A stretch of 64,000 nucleotides of DNA, from the NCBI RefSeq assembly GCF_900100375.1, contig NZ_FNEZ01000001.1, forward strand, positions 124,001-188,000, given 5' to 3'. Source of the stretch: Flavobacterium noncentrifugens (GTDB lineage: Bacteria > Bacteroidota > Bacteroidia > Flavobacteriales > Flavobacteriaceae). Positions 17,863-28,736 of this stretch are shown here, in pieces (the first letter of the stretch is position 1; every line of letters begins with the position of its first letter). The notes below the pieces were generated by a model, which was not told the DNA's origin, did not search any database, and worked only from the letters and a program-made list of their open reading frames with translations. The position numbers were made by a program, and so were the translations under genes.

Positions 17863-19311
17863 ATGGAAAAGATTATTGAAGAAAGTAAACAGGGAGAAAG
17901 CCTGGTTCTCGATCAAAAACCCGAAAACAAAAAGAAACTTTTTATAGAAAGCTACGGCTGTGCGATGAATTTTTCGGACAGTGAAGTCGTGGCTTCGATC
18001 CTTGCCGAAGGCGGTTATAATACCACAAATATTTTAGAAGAGGCCGATCTGGTTTTGGTCAATACGTGTTCCATTCGCGACAAAGCCGAACAAACCGTTC
18101 GCAAAAGACTCGAAAAATACAACGCGGTAAAACGCACGGTAAACCCGAAAATGAAAGTTGGCGTGCTAGGCTGCATGGCCGAACGTTTGAAAAGCCAGTT
18201 CCTTGAACAGGAAAAAATCGTCGATCTTGTGGTTGGCCCAGATGCTTATAAAGATCTTCCGAATTTATTGCGCGAAGTCGAAGCCGGAAACGACGCGATC
18301 AATGTGATTTTATCGAAAGAAGAAACCTACGGAGACATTGCGCCGGTGCGATTGATGAGCAATGGCATTACCGCTTTTGTGTCGATTACGCGCGGTTGCG
18401 ACAACATGTGCACCTTTTGCGTGGTTCCTTTTACACGCGGGCGCGAACGCAGCCGTGAACCGCAAAGCATCATGGACGAAATTAAAAACCTGTGGGAAAA
18501 CGGATTTAAGGAAATTACGCTTTTGGGACAAAATGTCGACAGTTATTTGTGGTACGGCGGCGGATTGAAGAAAGATTTCATCAATGCTTCGGAAATGGCG
18601 AAAGTGACTGCGGTTGGTTTTGATCATTTATTGGAAATGGTGGCCGTGGCGTATCCAAAAATGCGCATTCGTTTTTCTACTTCTAATCCGCAGGACATGC
18701 ATGAAAGCGTATTGCACGTCATTGCGAAATATCCGAACATCTGCAAACACATCCATTTACCTGTGCAATCCGGAAGTGACCGCATTTTGAAAGCGATGAA
18801 CCGCTTGCACACGCGTGCAGAATACAAAACATTGATCGACAATATCCGGAGTATTATTCCCGAAGTCGAAATTACACAGGATATGATTGCAGGTTTTCCA
18901 ACGGAAACGGAAGTAGACCACAACGATACGTTGAGTTTGATGGAACACGTAAAATACAACTTTGGTTATATGTATGCGTATTCTGAACGTCCGGGAACAT
19001 TGGCCGGACGCAAAATGGAAGATGACGTTCCGGAAACTACAAAACTGCGCCGCTTGCAAGAAATTGTTGATCTGCAAAGAAAACACAGCGGCGAAAGAAC
19101 GAATGCTTACATTGGGAAAACCGTTGAAGTATTGATTGAAAAAGCTTCTAAAAAGTCTGAAAATGATTTGTCAGGAAGGAATTCGCAAAGCATGGTGGTG
19201 GTTTTTCCGAGGGAAAATTATAAAGTAGGCGAATTTGTGAATGTGAAAATTACGAGTTGCACCAGTGGCACTTTGATTGGGGAAGCCGTTGGATACAGCG
19301 ATATGAATTAA
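17863..19311 (+). CDS. miaB: tRNA-2-methylthio-N6-dimethylallyladenosine synthase MiaB
   Basis: 482 residues from the ATG at 17863; an upstream in-frame start at 17830 lies on top of the promoter -7 box and is rejected. The UPF0004 domain has three cluster-binding Cys (ESYGCAMNFSDSE, VNTCSIRDKAE, GVLGCMAERL). The radical-SAM domain has the CDNMCTFC motif, and a TRAM domain ends the protein (about 410-480). It methylthiolates i6A37 of tRNAs. The order miaB, sigma-54-type activator, lptE, conserved gene, secG, groESL is a familiar flavobacterial neighbourhood. Confidence 0.96.
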   Translation: MEKIIEESKQGESLVLDQKPENKKKLFIESYGCAMNFSDSEVVASILAEGGYNTTNILEEADLVLVNTCSIRDKAEQTVRKRLEKYNAVKRTVNPKMKVGVLGCMAERLKSQFLEQEKIVDLVVGPDAYKDLPNLLREVEAGNDAINVILSKEETYGDIAPVRLMSNGITAFVSITRGCDNMCTFCVVPFTRGRERSREPQSIMDEIKNLWENGFKEITLLGQNVDSYLWYGGGLKKDFINASEMAKVTAVGFDHLLEMVAVAYPKMRIRFSTSNPQDMHESVLHVIAKYPNICKHIHLPVQSGSDRILKAMNRLHTRAEYKTLIDNIRSIIPEVEITQDMIAGFPTETEVDHNDTLSLMEHVKYNFGYMYAYSERPGTLAGRKMEDDVPETTKLRRLQEIVDLQRKHSGERTNAYIGKTVEVLIEKASKKSENDLSGRNSQSMVVVFPRENYKVGEFVNVKITSCTSGTLIGEAVGYSDMN

Positions 19312-19384
19312 TAATTAACAATGAATAATTAATAATTAGGATTGCCGACAACGCAATTATTAATTATTAATTATTAACTATACA
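19308..19384. repeat. AT-rich inverted repeat between miaB and activator gene
   Basis: Tandem TTAATAAT-type units on the left (19308-19339) and their complement on the right (19359-19380) surround a GC-richer centre GGATTGCCGACAACGC. It can form a long AT hairpin. Similar AATAATTAA strings occur at 54914-54958 and 29072-29096. It leaves little room for a separate promoter, so the activator may be co-transcribed with miaB. Confidence 0.5.
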
Positions 19385-19392
19385 TTGACCAA

Positions 19393-20655
19393 ATGGAAAG
19401 CGTACAAGCCATAAAACAGCGATTTGAAATCATTGGGAACGACCCGAAACTGAACCGTGCGATAGAAAAAGCGATTCAGGTTGCGCCAACGGATATTTCG
19501 GTGCTCGTCATCGGCGAAAGCGGTGTTGGAAAAGAAAGTATTCCTAAAATCATTCACTCGTTATCGCATCGAAAACACGGAAAATACATTGCTGTAAACT
19601 GCGGTGCGATTCCCGAGGGAACGATTGACAGCGAATTGTTCGGGCATGAAAAAGGCGCTTTTACCGGCGCAACTAACACGCGCGAAGGTTATTTTGAAGT
19701 TGCCAGCGGCGGAACAATTTTCCTGGACGAAGTGGGCGAATTGCCTTTAACAACGCAGGTTCGTTTGCTGCGCGTTTTGGAAAATGGCGAATTTATTAAA
19801 GTGGGTTCGAGTCAGGTTCAAAAAACCGATGTCCGGATTGTGGCTGCGACCAATGTGAATTTGTTCGATGCGATTGAAAAAGGAAAATTCCGTGAAGATC
19901 TGTATTATAGATTGAGTACCGTTGACATTATGCTGCCGCCGTTGCGCGAACGAAAAGACGACATTCATTTATTGTTCAGAAAGTTTGCTGCCGATTTCGC
20001 GCACAAATATAAAATGCCGCCATTGAAACTCGATGACCATGCAATTTCATTATTACAGAAATTTCGCTGGAGCGGAAATATACGCCAGTTGCGAAATGTA
20101 GCCGAGCAATTATCGGTTTTGGAAACCAGCCGCGACATTTCAGCTGCGACATTGCAAACGTATCTTCCTGTGGAAGGCAGCAATCTGCCATCGGTCATCG
20201 GAAAAAAGAACGACAGCGATTTTTCGACCGAAAGGGAAATTTTATACAAAGTGCTTTTTGACATGAAAAGCGATTTGAATGATCTCAAGAAATTAACGCT
20301 GGAGCTGATGAAAAACGGTGCCTCGAAAGTGCAGGAAACCAATCCGAACCTGATCCAGAAAATTTACGGCTCGCATCCCGAAGACAGCGAGATCGACTTT
20401 GAGGAACAAGATGAAATGTCGGTAATTCCGGTACACAATGCTGCAATCACAACGCTTCCAGCTAAAAAGGAAGAAGACAATTATGCATTTGCCGAAACGA
20501 TCGAGGAAGAAGAAACTTTGCGGCTCGAACAGAAAGAAATTGAAATGATCAAAAAATCATTGGAAAAAAATAAAGGAAAAAGGAAGGCTGCCGCAGACGA
20601 ACTCGGGATTTCTGAACGGACTTTGTATAGAAAGATCAAGCAGTTTGACTTGTAA
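19393..20655 (+). CDS. Sigma-54-type AAA+ transcriptional activator without receiver domain
   Basis: 420 residues. The AAA+ domain starts almost at the N-terminus (about 12-240) with Walker A GESGVGKE (41-48), the sigma-54-contacting GAFTGA loop (88-93) and Walker B TIFLDEVG. No receiver, GAF or PAS domain precedes it. A low-complexity, acidic region of about 120 residues (about 265-375) separates it from a Fis-type helix-turn-helix at the C-terminus (AADELGISERTLYRKIKQ). It should activate RpoN promoters, with input from a partner protein or through the linker. The next gene starts only about 40 bp after its stop codon. Confidence 0.9.
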   Translation: MESVQAIKQRFEIIGNDPKLNRAIEKAIQVAPTDISVLVIGESGVGKESIPKIIHSLSHRKHGKYIAVNCGAIPEGTIDSELFGHEKGAFTGATNTREGYFEVASGGTIFLDEVGELPLTTQVRLLRVLENGEFIKVGSSQVQKTDVRIVAATNVNLFDAIEKGKFREDLYYRLSTVDIMLPPLRERKDDIHLLFRKFAADFAHKYKMPPLKLDDHAISLLQKFRWSGNIRQLRNVAEQLSVLETSRDISAATLQTYLPVEGSNLPSVIGKKNDSDFSTEREILYKVLFDMKSDLNDLKKLTLELMKNGASKVQETNPNLIQKIYGSHPEDSEIDFEEQDEMSVIPVHNAAITTLPAKKEEDNYAFAETIEEEETLRLEQKEIEMIKKSLEKNKGKRKAAADELGISERTLYRKIKQFDL

Positions 20656-20695
20656 ATTTACCTTCTTTCCAATAAAAACGATACTTTTGTCTCTG

Positions 20696-21199
20696 ATGAA
20701 AAAAATAGCTTACACAATTTCGATACTGGTTTTGCTGACATTCAACAGCTGTTCGGTGTATAATTTTACCGGAACCGGAAAAATCGACGCCAAAACATTC
20801 CAAGTCAATTATTTCCTGAACAATGCTGCTTTGGTTGAACCTGGGATCGACCGGACCTTTACTTTGGAATTGCAGGATCTGATCCAGAACCAAACGAATC
20901 TAAACCTTGTAAGCACCGGCGGGGATTTGGTTTACGAAGGAGAAATTGTAGATTACCGGACGTCGCCAATGACTGCAACTGCAGATCAGCGCGCTTTGCA
21001 GAACAGGTTAACGATCAGGATCAACGTCAGGTTTACCAATAAAAATAAAGAAGCCGATAACTTCGAGAAGCCATTTACTTTTTTCTATGATTATGACGGC
21101 GACCAATTGCCTGTTGGCGCACAATTGTCAACTGCACTTGATGTGATTTTTGAACGCATCACACAGGACATTTTCAATGAATCGCTTGCAAAATGGTAA
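20696..21199 (+). CDS. lptE: LPS assembly lipoprotein LptE
   Basis: 167 residues from the ATG at 20696, which begins a lipoprotein signal (MKKIAYTISILVLLTFNSC); starts further upstream would place the hydrophobic segment too far in and overlap the activator gene. The mature part begins SVYNFTGTGKID and has the NYFLNNAALVEPG...TLELQDLI pattern of Bacteroidota LptE. It plugs the LptD barrel and helps insert lipopolysaccharide in the outer membrane. Its place between the activator gene and secG agrees with other flavobacteria. LptD is not in this window. Confidence 0.88.
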   Translation: MKKIAYTISILVLLTFNSCSVYNFTGTGKIDAKTFQVNYFLNNAALVEPGIDRTFTLELQDLIQNQTNLNLVSTGGDLVYEGEIVDYRTSPMTATADQRALQNRLTIRINVRFTNKNKEADNFEKPFTFFYDYDGDQLPVGAQLSTALDVIFERITQDIFNESLAKW

Positions 21200-21242
21200 T
21201 TTTTTGAGTTGATTTGCCAGTACAATACTTTATAAATATATT

Positions 21243-22172
21243 TTGAACGTAACTGAATTTACCTATTTGATGAACAAACCCGATGCTGTCAACGACAAGC
21301 ATACTGCGGTATTGGAGAAAATCGTACAGGAATTTCCTTATTTTCAAAGTGCCCGGGCCTTGTATTTAAAAGGACTTTACAACCAGAATAGTTTTAAATA
21401 CAACCACGTTTTAAAAGTTACTGCAGCGCATACGGTTGACAGGAGCGTGTTGTTTGATTTTATTTCTTCGGATAATTTCATTGCCGTCCAAAAAGAATTG
21501 TATGACCAGAAATTGGCCGAGATCCTGAATATTATCGTTAAAGACAGCGAAATCGTAATTCCGCAACAAAAGCCTGAGCCAAAACCAAATACGCTCGAGC
21601 AATCGATTCTGACATCCATAAAAGAAGCAACTCCAGATACTGAAATAGTCGTTGTTGCCGAGATTCCCGAGCCTGCAATCGAAGAAGTTTTTTCAGAAGA
21701 TACAATTGCATACGAACCGCAGGCAACTGAAGAAGCGCAAAACCTCGAAATTGGAAAACCGCTGCCTTTTACACGTAGCGAAAAACACTCTTTCCAGGAA
21801 TGGCTGCAATTGTCGAAAGTGAAGCCGATTGACCGAGAAACCGAAACTGCAGCACAAACCACCAATTCCTCTGAAGAAGATTCAGAGAAACAAAAAAAAA
21901 ACCAGCTAATTGATCGTTTCATTGAAGCCAGCCCGAAAATCCCGCCGGTAAAACACGACGCACCGCTGCCGCAAAGCATCATCTTTGAACCCAGCAAAGC
22001 CGACAATTCTTACCTGATGACCGAGACTTTAGCGCGGGTTTACCTCGAACAAAAGAAATATCAGAAAGCAATTCAGGCATATCAAATATTAATTTTGAAA
22101 TATCCGGAAAAAAGTAGTTTCTTTGCAGACCGAATTTTAGATATCAAGAATTTACAACAAAATAATAAGTAA
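21243..22172 (+). CDS. Conserved hypothetical protein with C-terminal TPR-like segment
   Basis: 309 residues starting at a TTG codon (21243); the first in-frame ATG is nine codons later inside conserved-looking sequence (NVTEFTYLMNKPDAV). The N-terminal third (1-105) is helical (LEKIVQEFPYFQSARALYLKGL), the middle is an acidic, Pro/Glu-rich linker, and the C-terminus (about 255-305) has a TPR-like helix pair (TLARVYLEQKKYQKAIQAYQILILKYPEKS). No signal peptide. Ends 2 bp before secG and is probably co-transcribed with it. Function unknown; the TPR suggests protein-protein contacts. Confidence 0.8.
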   Translation: MNVTEFTYLMNKPDAVNDKHTAVLEKIVQEFPYFQSARALYLKGLYNQNSFKYNHVLKVTAAHTVDRSVLFDFISSDNFIAVQKELYDQKLAEILNIIVKDSEIVIPQQKPEPKPNTLEQSILTSIKEATPDTEIVVVAEIPEPAIEEVFSEDTIAYEPQATEEAQNLEIGKPLPFTRSEKHSFQEWLQLSKVKPIDRETETAAQTTNSSEEDSEKQKKNQLIDRFIEASPKIPPVKHDAPLPQSIIFEPSKADNSYLMTETLARVYLEQKKYQKAIQAYQILILKYPEKSSFFADRILDIKNLQQNNK

Positions 22173-22174
22173 CA

Positions 22175-22558
22175 ATGACCACATTTTCAATTTTTTTAGT
22201 TTTAATAACTATTGTTTGTTTTCTTTTAATCGTAGTAATTATGGTTCAGAATCCTAAAGGAGGCGGCTTGTCTTCTTCTATCGGCGGATCACAAATGCTT
22301 GGAGGCGTTCAGAAAACAACAGATTTCCTAGACAAAAGCACCTGGGCTTTGGGAACGATCCTGATTGTCCTGATCCTTTTGTCAAGCTTGAGCTTCACAG
22401 GAACGTTAAGCGACAACGATTCGAAAATCATTGACAATGTAAATAAAGAAGCAGCACCAGCACCAAAAACGGCTACTCCTGCTGCACCCACAACAGAAAA
22501 ACCTGCGGCTGCAACAACAGAACCGGCTGCAACTCCTGCTCCGCAACCAGCGAAATAA
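22175..22558 (+). CDS. secG: Preprotein translocase subunit SecG
   Basis: 127 residues. Two membrane helices (about 4-22 and 55-75) flank the conserved VQNPKGGGLSSSIGG loop with MLGG, typical of SecG. The C-terminal 45 residues are an Ala/Pro/Thr-rich tail as often seen in Bacteroidota SecG. It assists SecYEG-SecA protein export. It follows the TPR-like gene by 2 bp and is followed by a terminator. Confidence 0.95.
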   Translation: MTTFSIFLVLITIVCFLLIVVIMVQNPKGGGLSSSIGGSQMLGGVQKTTDFLDKSTWALGTILIVLILLSSLSFTGTLSDNDSKIIDNVNKEAAPAPKTATPAAPTTEKPAAATTEPAATPAPQPAK

Positions 22559-22575
22559 TTTTATTAAAATACATT

Positions 22576-22606
22576 AAAAATGCCGGCTTCTGCTGGCATT
22601 TTTTTA
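22576..22606 (+). terminator. Terminator after secG
   Basis: Stem ATGCCGGC / GCTGGCAT (one G-T pair), 4-nt loop, followed by seven T; preceded by a run of A. It separates secG from groES. Confidence 0.8.
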
Positions 22607-22699
22607 TCCTGCAAATTTGTCAGCATTGGCTGAACTGGCATAATTTCTGAAAAACCCGGAGCACGTTAAAATTAATCACAATATAAAAACAATATCATT

Positions 22700-22975
22700 A
22701 TGGCTTTAAACATTAAACCGCTTTCAGACCGCGTTCTCATTGAGCCTGTTGCTGCTGAAACCCAGACTGCCTCAGGCATTTTTATTCCTGACACTGCGAA
22801 AGAGAAACCACAAAAAGGAACTGTCGTAGCCGTAGGAAACGGAAACAAAGACCACGACATGACCGTAAAAGTGGGTGACAGCGTTTTATACGGAAAGTAT
22901 GCTGGAACCGAACTGAAGCTGGAAGGAAAAGATTACCTGATCATGCGAGAAGACGATATTCTTGCAGTCATCTAA
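22700..22975 (+). CDS. groES: Co-chaperonin GroES
   Basis: 91 residues of the usual GroES length. It has the [10 protein letters not shown] opening, the mobile loop around 16-32 ([20 protein letters not shown]) and the [24 protein letters not shown] end. It caps the GroEL ring. Located 30 bp before groEL in a two-gene operon. No CIRCE inverted repeat is present upstream, as expected for Bacteroidota. Confidence 0.97.
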   Translation: MALNIKPLSDRVLIEPVAAETQTASGIFIPDTAKEKPQKGTVVAVGNGNKDHDMTVKVGDSVLYGKYAGTELKLEGKDYLIMREDDILAVI

Positions 22976-22990
22976 TCAAATAAAAATTAA

Positions 22991-24631
<1,641 letters not shown>

Positions 24632-24652
24632 TAATCATTTATATAAATTTTT

Positions 24653-24688
24653 AAATGCCCGAATATTATTATTCGGGCATTTTTTTTA
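24653..24688 (+). terminator. Terminator of groESL
   Basis: AAATGCCCGAAT / ATTCGGGCATTT stem with a short AT loop, followed by an unbroken T run. Clear rho-independent form. Confidence 0.9.
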
Positions 24689-24726
24689 ACAAAAATTTAT
24701 ATATTAGCAGCTTAATATAAGCCTAT

Positions 24727-27168
24727 ATGAAAACCGCTCGATCGCTATTTTTTTTAATTTTTGCTTTCCATTGCACGCTTTGCTTCCCTCAAAATCCACC
24801 ACCTGAAAATCAGTTAAAATTAGCCGGCGCTATTGCTGATTATTTCAAGCTTGACCGTGAAAACATTCATCTTCATTTAAACAAAACAGCTTATCTGACC
24901 AATGAGCAGATTTGGTTTAAAGGTTATATCATAGAAAAAAAGTTCAAGCCTACTTTAAATACTTCGAACGTCTTTATTTCTTTGATCGATTCCAATGGGG
25001 AAAAAGTAGCGACCCAGCTTTACTACGCAGAAGGCAATCTTTTTGAAGGCCGCATTAAGCTGAACAAATCGATTCCTTCAGGCAAATACTATCTGCAGGT
25101 TTATACCAACTTCATGAATAATTTTTCTGAAGACGAATCGTCGGCATACGAAATTTCAATCTTGAATATTGACGACAAAAATTACAGCACAAATAAAGTT
25201 TCGTCTCAATCGATAGCTGTCGGTTTCTTTCCCGAAGGCGGAATTTTACTTGACGGCGCATCGAATACTGTCGGCGTGAAAATTACGGATTGCCTGGGTA
25301 ATGGGATAGCTGTCAAAAATGCTGAAATCACAGATGCCAAGGGAAATCTGATCACTACGTTTTCAACAGATCAGTTTGGTTATGGAAAGTTCGAAATTTA
25401 TTCTGCAAATTCCGAAAGCTACACCGCCATGATATTTGCAAACGGAATTAAAATCCTAAAAACGCTTCCTTTACCATCAGCATCAGGCATTACCTTTTCT
25501 ATCGACAATTATATTTTTCCAGACAAAACGGTTGTAAAAATCCGGACGAATGCAAAAACAATCCCACAAATCAAAAACAAGAATTATACTTTGGTTTTAC
25601 AGCAAAATGAAGCGACAACATTTGCAGGATTTTCGTTTAAAGAAAATGAAACCGAACACAAACTTATAATTCCGAGTTCTGAACTTAACAGCGGCATCAA
25701 TACCGTTTATCTGTTGGATGAAAAATACCATAAAATTGCAGAACGGCTCATTTTCAAACCGCTTTCTCCGGCAAACGATGCCCCTTTGGCAATTGCATCA
25801 GTCAGAAGTGATTCGATTAAAATTTCAGGGGTTTCAAAAATTCCATTTGGAAACTTTAGCATTTCTGTCGTGCCTGCTGAAACAGATTCAGAAAACAATC
25901 TTAAAACCATTCAGGCAGGATTGGTATTTGACAATTATCTGGACAAGCCAATTTCAAATTCCTTTTATTACCTGATAGATTTTACCCGAAAAAAACATTA
26001 CGAGCTTGATAATTTCCTGCTGAGCCAAAAATCCAAATACCAATGGGATGCCATAATCGGAAATGCGCCACAGGCCAAATTTGAATCTGATGCCGGGCTT
26101 GGTGTAAAAGGAATTGTAAACACTGACGATTCAAAAGGAAAAATCTTCAAGATCAATATGAATTCGCTGGGATTGGGCTTAAATGAATTTACATCGTTGA
26201 ATGACAAGCGGGAATTTCAGTTTGAACATTTGCTCGCCATCGATTCTACCAAAATCTACTTTGTTGCAAAGGACAAAAACGGGAAAGAGCTCGACCATAA
26301 AATTGTTTACCAATTGCAAAACAACAATAGAAAATTCATAAAATCATTTATTCCTGAAAAACAATGCAGCGAAAATTTAGTGATTGAAAAGAAAACTATG
26401 CCTTTGCCGAAATTCGACAATGCGATTATGCTTGACAGCATCAACGTTATTGCAAAAAAGAACAAATTGGTAAATCAAAACCGGCTTGGAAACATTATGG
26501 CAAGGGGTTTTAAAATTTCTGAAAAAGACGCCAATTCCTATTCGGGTGTATTACAATTCATCGCACGTAACGGATTTATTGTCAGTCAGGTTGACGGGTC
26601 AGTGTCCATTACCACCAATAGAATGAATGCCGCAACCGGTTTTGCGACCACTACGACCCTATCGCAAAACAAAAGAAGAATTACGACAACAGAAATTTAC
26701 AATACCCGACCAAAAACAAATCAGGCAGCGGTTTTTCTGGATGACATGTACATCCAAAATCTTGACTTTTTGCAGGATTACAGCTTAAGCTTGGTTGATG
26801 AAATTTATTTGAACCGAAATGGAAACGACATTTCTATGTATGGAACCAGCGGAATCATAAAAATTTACACAAAGAAAAGCTATGGAATCTACAACAACAA
26901 CATTTCAAATAAATCACCGGTATTAATTGTAAAGAATGGTTTCCAACGTTTTCTTCCGTACGAAAACCCAAAATACGACAACATGCGTGATGAAGGATTT
27001 CAGAAATTTGGAACAATCGACTGGAAGCCTTTTGTAACTACAGATGAAAATGGAAATTTCAACTTTTCGATTCCTAATTTCTATCAGAAGTCGGTCAAAA
27101 TCATTATTGAAGGCATGTCTGCCGATGGTGAAATGATCTCTGAAATCAGGACTTTAAATATTCCGTAA
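24727..27168 (+). CDS. Secreted MG2/TonB-plug-like protein without barrel
   Basis: 813 residues with a signal peptide of about 20 residues. The N-terminal part (about 38-155) resembles a macroglobulin MG2-type beta domain: HLHLNKTAYLTNEQIWFKGYI, then an IPSGKYYLQVYTNF strand. A middle beta-rich part follows. Around 660-730 a segment resembling a TonB-receptor plug appears (AVFLDDMYIQNLDFLQ, VDEIYLNR, MYGTSGIIKIYTK). It ends in another beta domain (TTDENGNFNFSIPNF) rather than an outer-membrane barrel. The same layout occurs in the gene at 40991. Role unknown; secreted or periplasmic, perhaps a partner of TonB receptors. Confidence 0.75.
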   Translation: MKTARSLFFLIFAFHCTLCFPQNPPPENQLKLAGAIADYFKLDRENIHLHLNKTAYLTNEQIWFKGYIIEKKFKPTLNTSNVFISLIDSNGEKVATQLYYAEGNLFEGRIKLNKSIPSGKYYLQVYTNFMNNFSEDESSAYEISILNIDDKNYSTNKVSSQSIAVGFFPEGGILLDGASNTVGVKITDCLGNGIAVKNAEITDAKGNLITTFSTDQFGYGKFEIYSANSESYTAMIFANGIKILKTLPLPSASGITFSIDNYIFPDKTVVKIRTNAKTIPQIKNKNYTLVLQQNEATTFAGFSFKENETEHKLIIPSSELNSGINTVYLLDEKYHKIAERLIFKPLSPANDAPLAIASVRSDSIKISGVSKIPFGNFSISVVPAETDSENNLKTIQAGLVFDNYLDKPISNSFYYLIDFTRKKHYELDNFLLSQKSKYQWDAIIGNAPQAKFESDAGLGVKGIVNTDDSKGKIFKINMNSLGLGLNEFTSLNDKREFQFEHLLAIDSTKIYFVAKDKNGKELDHKIVYQLQNNNRKFIKSFIPEKQCSENLVIEKKTMPLPKFDNAIMLDSINVIAKKNKLVNQNRLGNIMARGFKISEKDANSYSGVLQFIARNGFIVSQVDGSVSITTNRMNAATGFATTTTLSQNKRRITTTEIYNTRPKTNQAAVFLDDMYIQNLDFLQDYSLSLVDEIYLNRNGNDISMYGTSGIIKIYTKKSYGIYNNNISNKSPVLIVKNGFQRFLPYENPKYDNMRDEGFQKFGTIDWKPFVTTDENGNFNFSIPNFYQKSVKIIIEGMSADGEMISEIRTLNIP

Positions 27169-27171
27169 ATA

Positions 27172-27204
27172 AAAAATCCGAAGCGCAAACTTCGGATTTT
27201 TATT
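27172..27204. terminator. Bidirectional terminator
   Basis: Stem AAAAATCCGAAG / CTTCGGATTTTT with a 6-nt loop, between the convergent MG2/plug gene and the DedA gene. Confidence 0.85.
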
Positions 27205-27926
27205 TATTTCTGGTCTTCTTTTTTTTCTGATTCGTGGTGATCGGGCAATATTTCAGCCGGAAGCTTTTTGGCAAATTTTAAGATTACCGGAGAAAGTGTC
27301 AAAACGACCAATCCGATGATGATCAATTCGATGTGTTCTTTTAAATCGATTTGATAGTTGTTCAGCAAAAATCCGTAAAGGTAATGCCCCGCAAAAATCA
27401 AGCTGAACGACCATAGGAACGAACTTATAATATTGTAAAACATGAATTTCTTTTTGTCCATCGCAACAATTCCCGCAACGATTGGCGCAAATGTCCGAAT
27501 AATCGGAAGAAAACGGGCAAAGATAATCGCGCGCCCACCGTGTTTTTCAAAGAAATCTTTAGACTGGATCAGGTATTTTTTCTTAAACCAGAAACTGTCC
27601 TGTTTGTTGTATAAATAGTAACCGCTTTTTGATCCGAACCAGTAACCCACCATATTCCCCACAATTCCTGCAAGCGCTATAAAACTCGATAATAGCAATA
27701 CATTTAAAAAATCAGAACCTATAAAAAATATATTTTCGATGAGTTCCCGGTTGTAAATTCCGGCAAGGAACAACAAACTGTCGCCTGGCAAAAAGAATCC
27801 GGCAAACAATCCGGTTTCGGCAAATACAATAAATAAAACGATATAAATCCCCACTTTCACGCCATCAATATCAAAATGGATGTAGAAAAGCGGATCGATC
27901 AGGTTCTTCCAGTCAAAGTCACTCAT
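27204..27926 (-). CDS. DedA-family membrane protein
   Basis: 240 residues and five or so hydrophobic segments. Family signatures are present: ETGLFAGFFLPGDSLLFLAGI near 38-58, GNMVGYWFGSKSGYY, and FARFLPIIRTFAPIVAGI (about 145-162), containing the conserved FxRFxPxxRxF motif. DedA proteins are inner-membrane; several are now linked to flipping undecaprenyl phosphate or phosphatidylethanolamine. The substrate of this one is not resolved. The C-terminal tail is rich in charged residues. Confidence 0.92.
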   Translation of the reverse strand: MSDFDWKNLIDPLFYIHFDIDGVKVGIYIVLFIVFAETGLFAGFFLPGDSLLFLAGIYNRELIENIFFIGSDFLNVLLLSSFIALAGIVGNMVGYWFGSKSGYYLYNKQDSFWFKKKYLIQSKDFFEKHGGRAIIFARFLPIIRTFAPIVAGIVAMDKKKFMFYNIISSFLWSFSLIFAGHYLYGFLLNNYQIDLKEHIELIIIGLVVLTLSPVILKFAKKLPAEILPDHHESEKKEDQK

Positions 27927-28022
27927 GCGGTGTTTTTTAGGCTAATAATTAGTGCGTGAAAGTAAGAATAAATTACTTTAACCGCAATTTATTGCCTTAT
28001 TTTTAAGGTTATTTTACAGATA

Positions 28023-28736
28023 TCAAAATCCCGTCAGCATTAATATTGCCATGATGATCATGATGCCATTTTCGATTAAAGTCGCTTGGGTCATTGGAAG
28101 TTTCAAAGCCGTTCCAAGGCATGCGCATTGAATGGCTTTATGGCTCGACAATACTTTTATAACGCCAATTGTCGTAATTCCGAGAACTATTAATGTCGCG
28201 TATAAAGCAACATCCACTTCATAACGCAGCAAAAACATCAGCCCCAGCACTGTTTCTATAAACGGATAAACGACCGCATAAACCGGGACTTTTTTCGCCA
28301 GTGGATCGTACATCCGAAATGAATCTGGGAAACCTTTAAGATCAAGCATTTTGAAAAAGCTGAAAACGATGTAAAACAGTCCCATAAAATCGAGCATAAA
28401 CCCAACCGAATTGAATGCCGCCCTGTTTAATAAAACCGCACCGACAGTAATGTATCCGATGATCAAAAACAACGGAAACAATTGTTGCATTTCTGATTTT
28501 TCTTCAGTTTCCATCGGCATCAGCAGCAAATCGTTTTTTTCGTAAATTTTATACTTTTCTCCCAAAGCATTCTGAAAAGCGCCTGTCGAAATATGCGTTT
28601 TCATCTCAATTTCAGCTTCTGCTTTTTCGAGATCTACCGTTGCCTTGACGACTCCGGGAATCCGGCCAAGCTTGTCCTCTACCCCAACCCGGCAACCATT
28701 GCAGGTCATTCCGGTTACATTATAAGTATGTTTCAT
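28023..28736 (-). CDS. HMA domain fused to MauE/DoxX-like membrane domain
   Basis: 237 residues. Residues 1-66 form a heavy-metal-associated domain with the metal-binding MTCNGC motif. The rest holds four to five membrane helices (about 85-235) of the MauE/DoxX-like kind, with a CACLG motif in the last loop where MauE-type proteins carry redox Cys. The ATG overlaps the stop of the preceding HMA gene by 4 bp, so the two are translationally coupled. Together with the upstream TonB receptor this suggests handling of a soft metal, probably copper, at the inner membrane. Metal identity is inference. Confidence 0.82.
   Translation of the reverse strand: MKHTYNVTGMTCNGCRVGVEDKLGRIPGVVKATVDLEKAEAEIEMKTHISTGAFQNALGEKYKIYEKNDLLLMPMETEEKSEMQQLFPLFLIIGYITVGAVLLNRAAFNSVGFMLDFMGLFYIVFSFFKMLDLKGFPDSFRMYDPLAKKVPVYAVVYPFIETVLGLMFLLRYEVDVALYATLIVLGITTIGVIKVLSSHKAIQCACLGTALKLPMTQATLIENGIMIIMAILMLTGF

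Noticed and set aside
21377..22006. 209-codon frame antisense to the TPR-like gene
   Set aside because: Ser/Gly-rich antisense product; the + strand gene has a coherent domain order and operon context.
22620..22699. Possible CIRCE or heat-shock operator ahead of groES
   Set aside because: No TTAGCACTC/GAGTGCTAA inverted repeat is present, and the TTGGCTGAACTGGCATAAT stretch does not match a promoter well enough to report.
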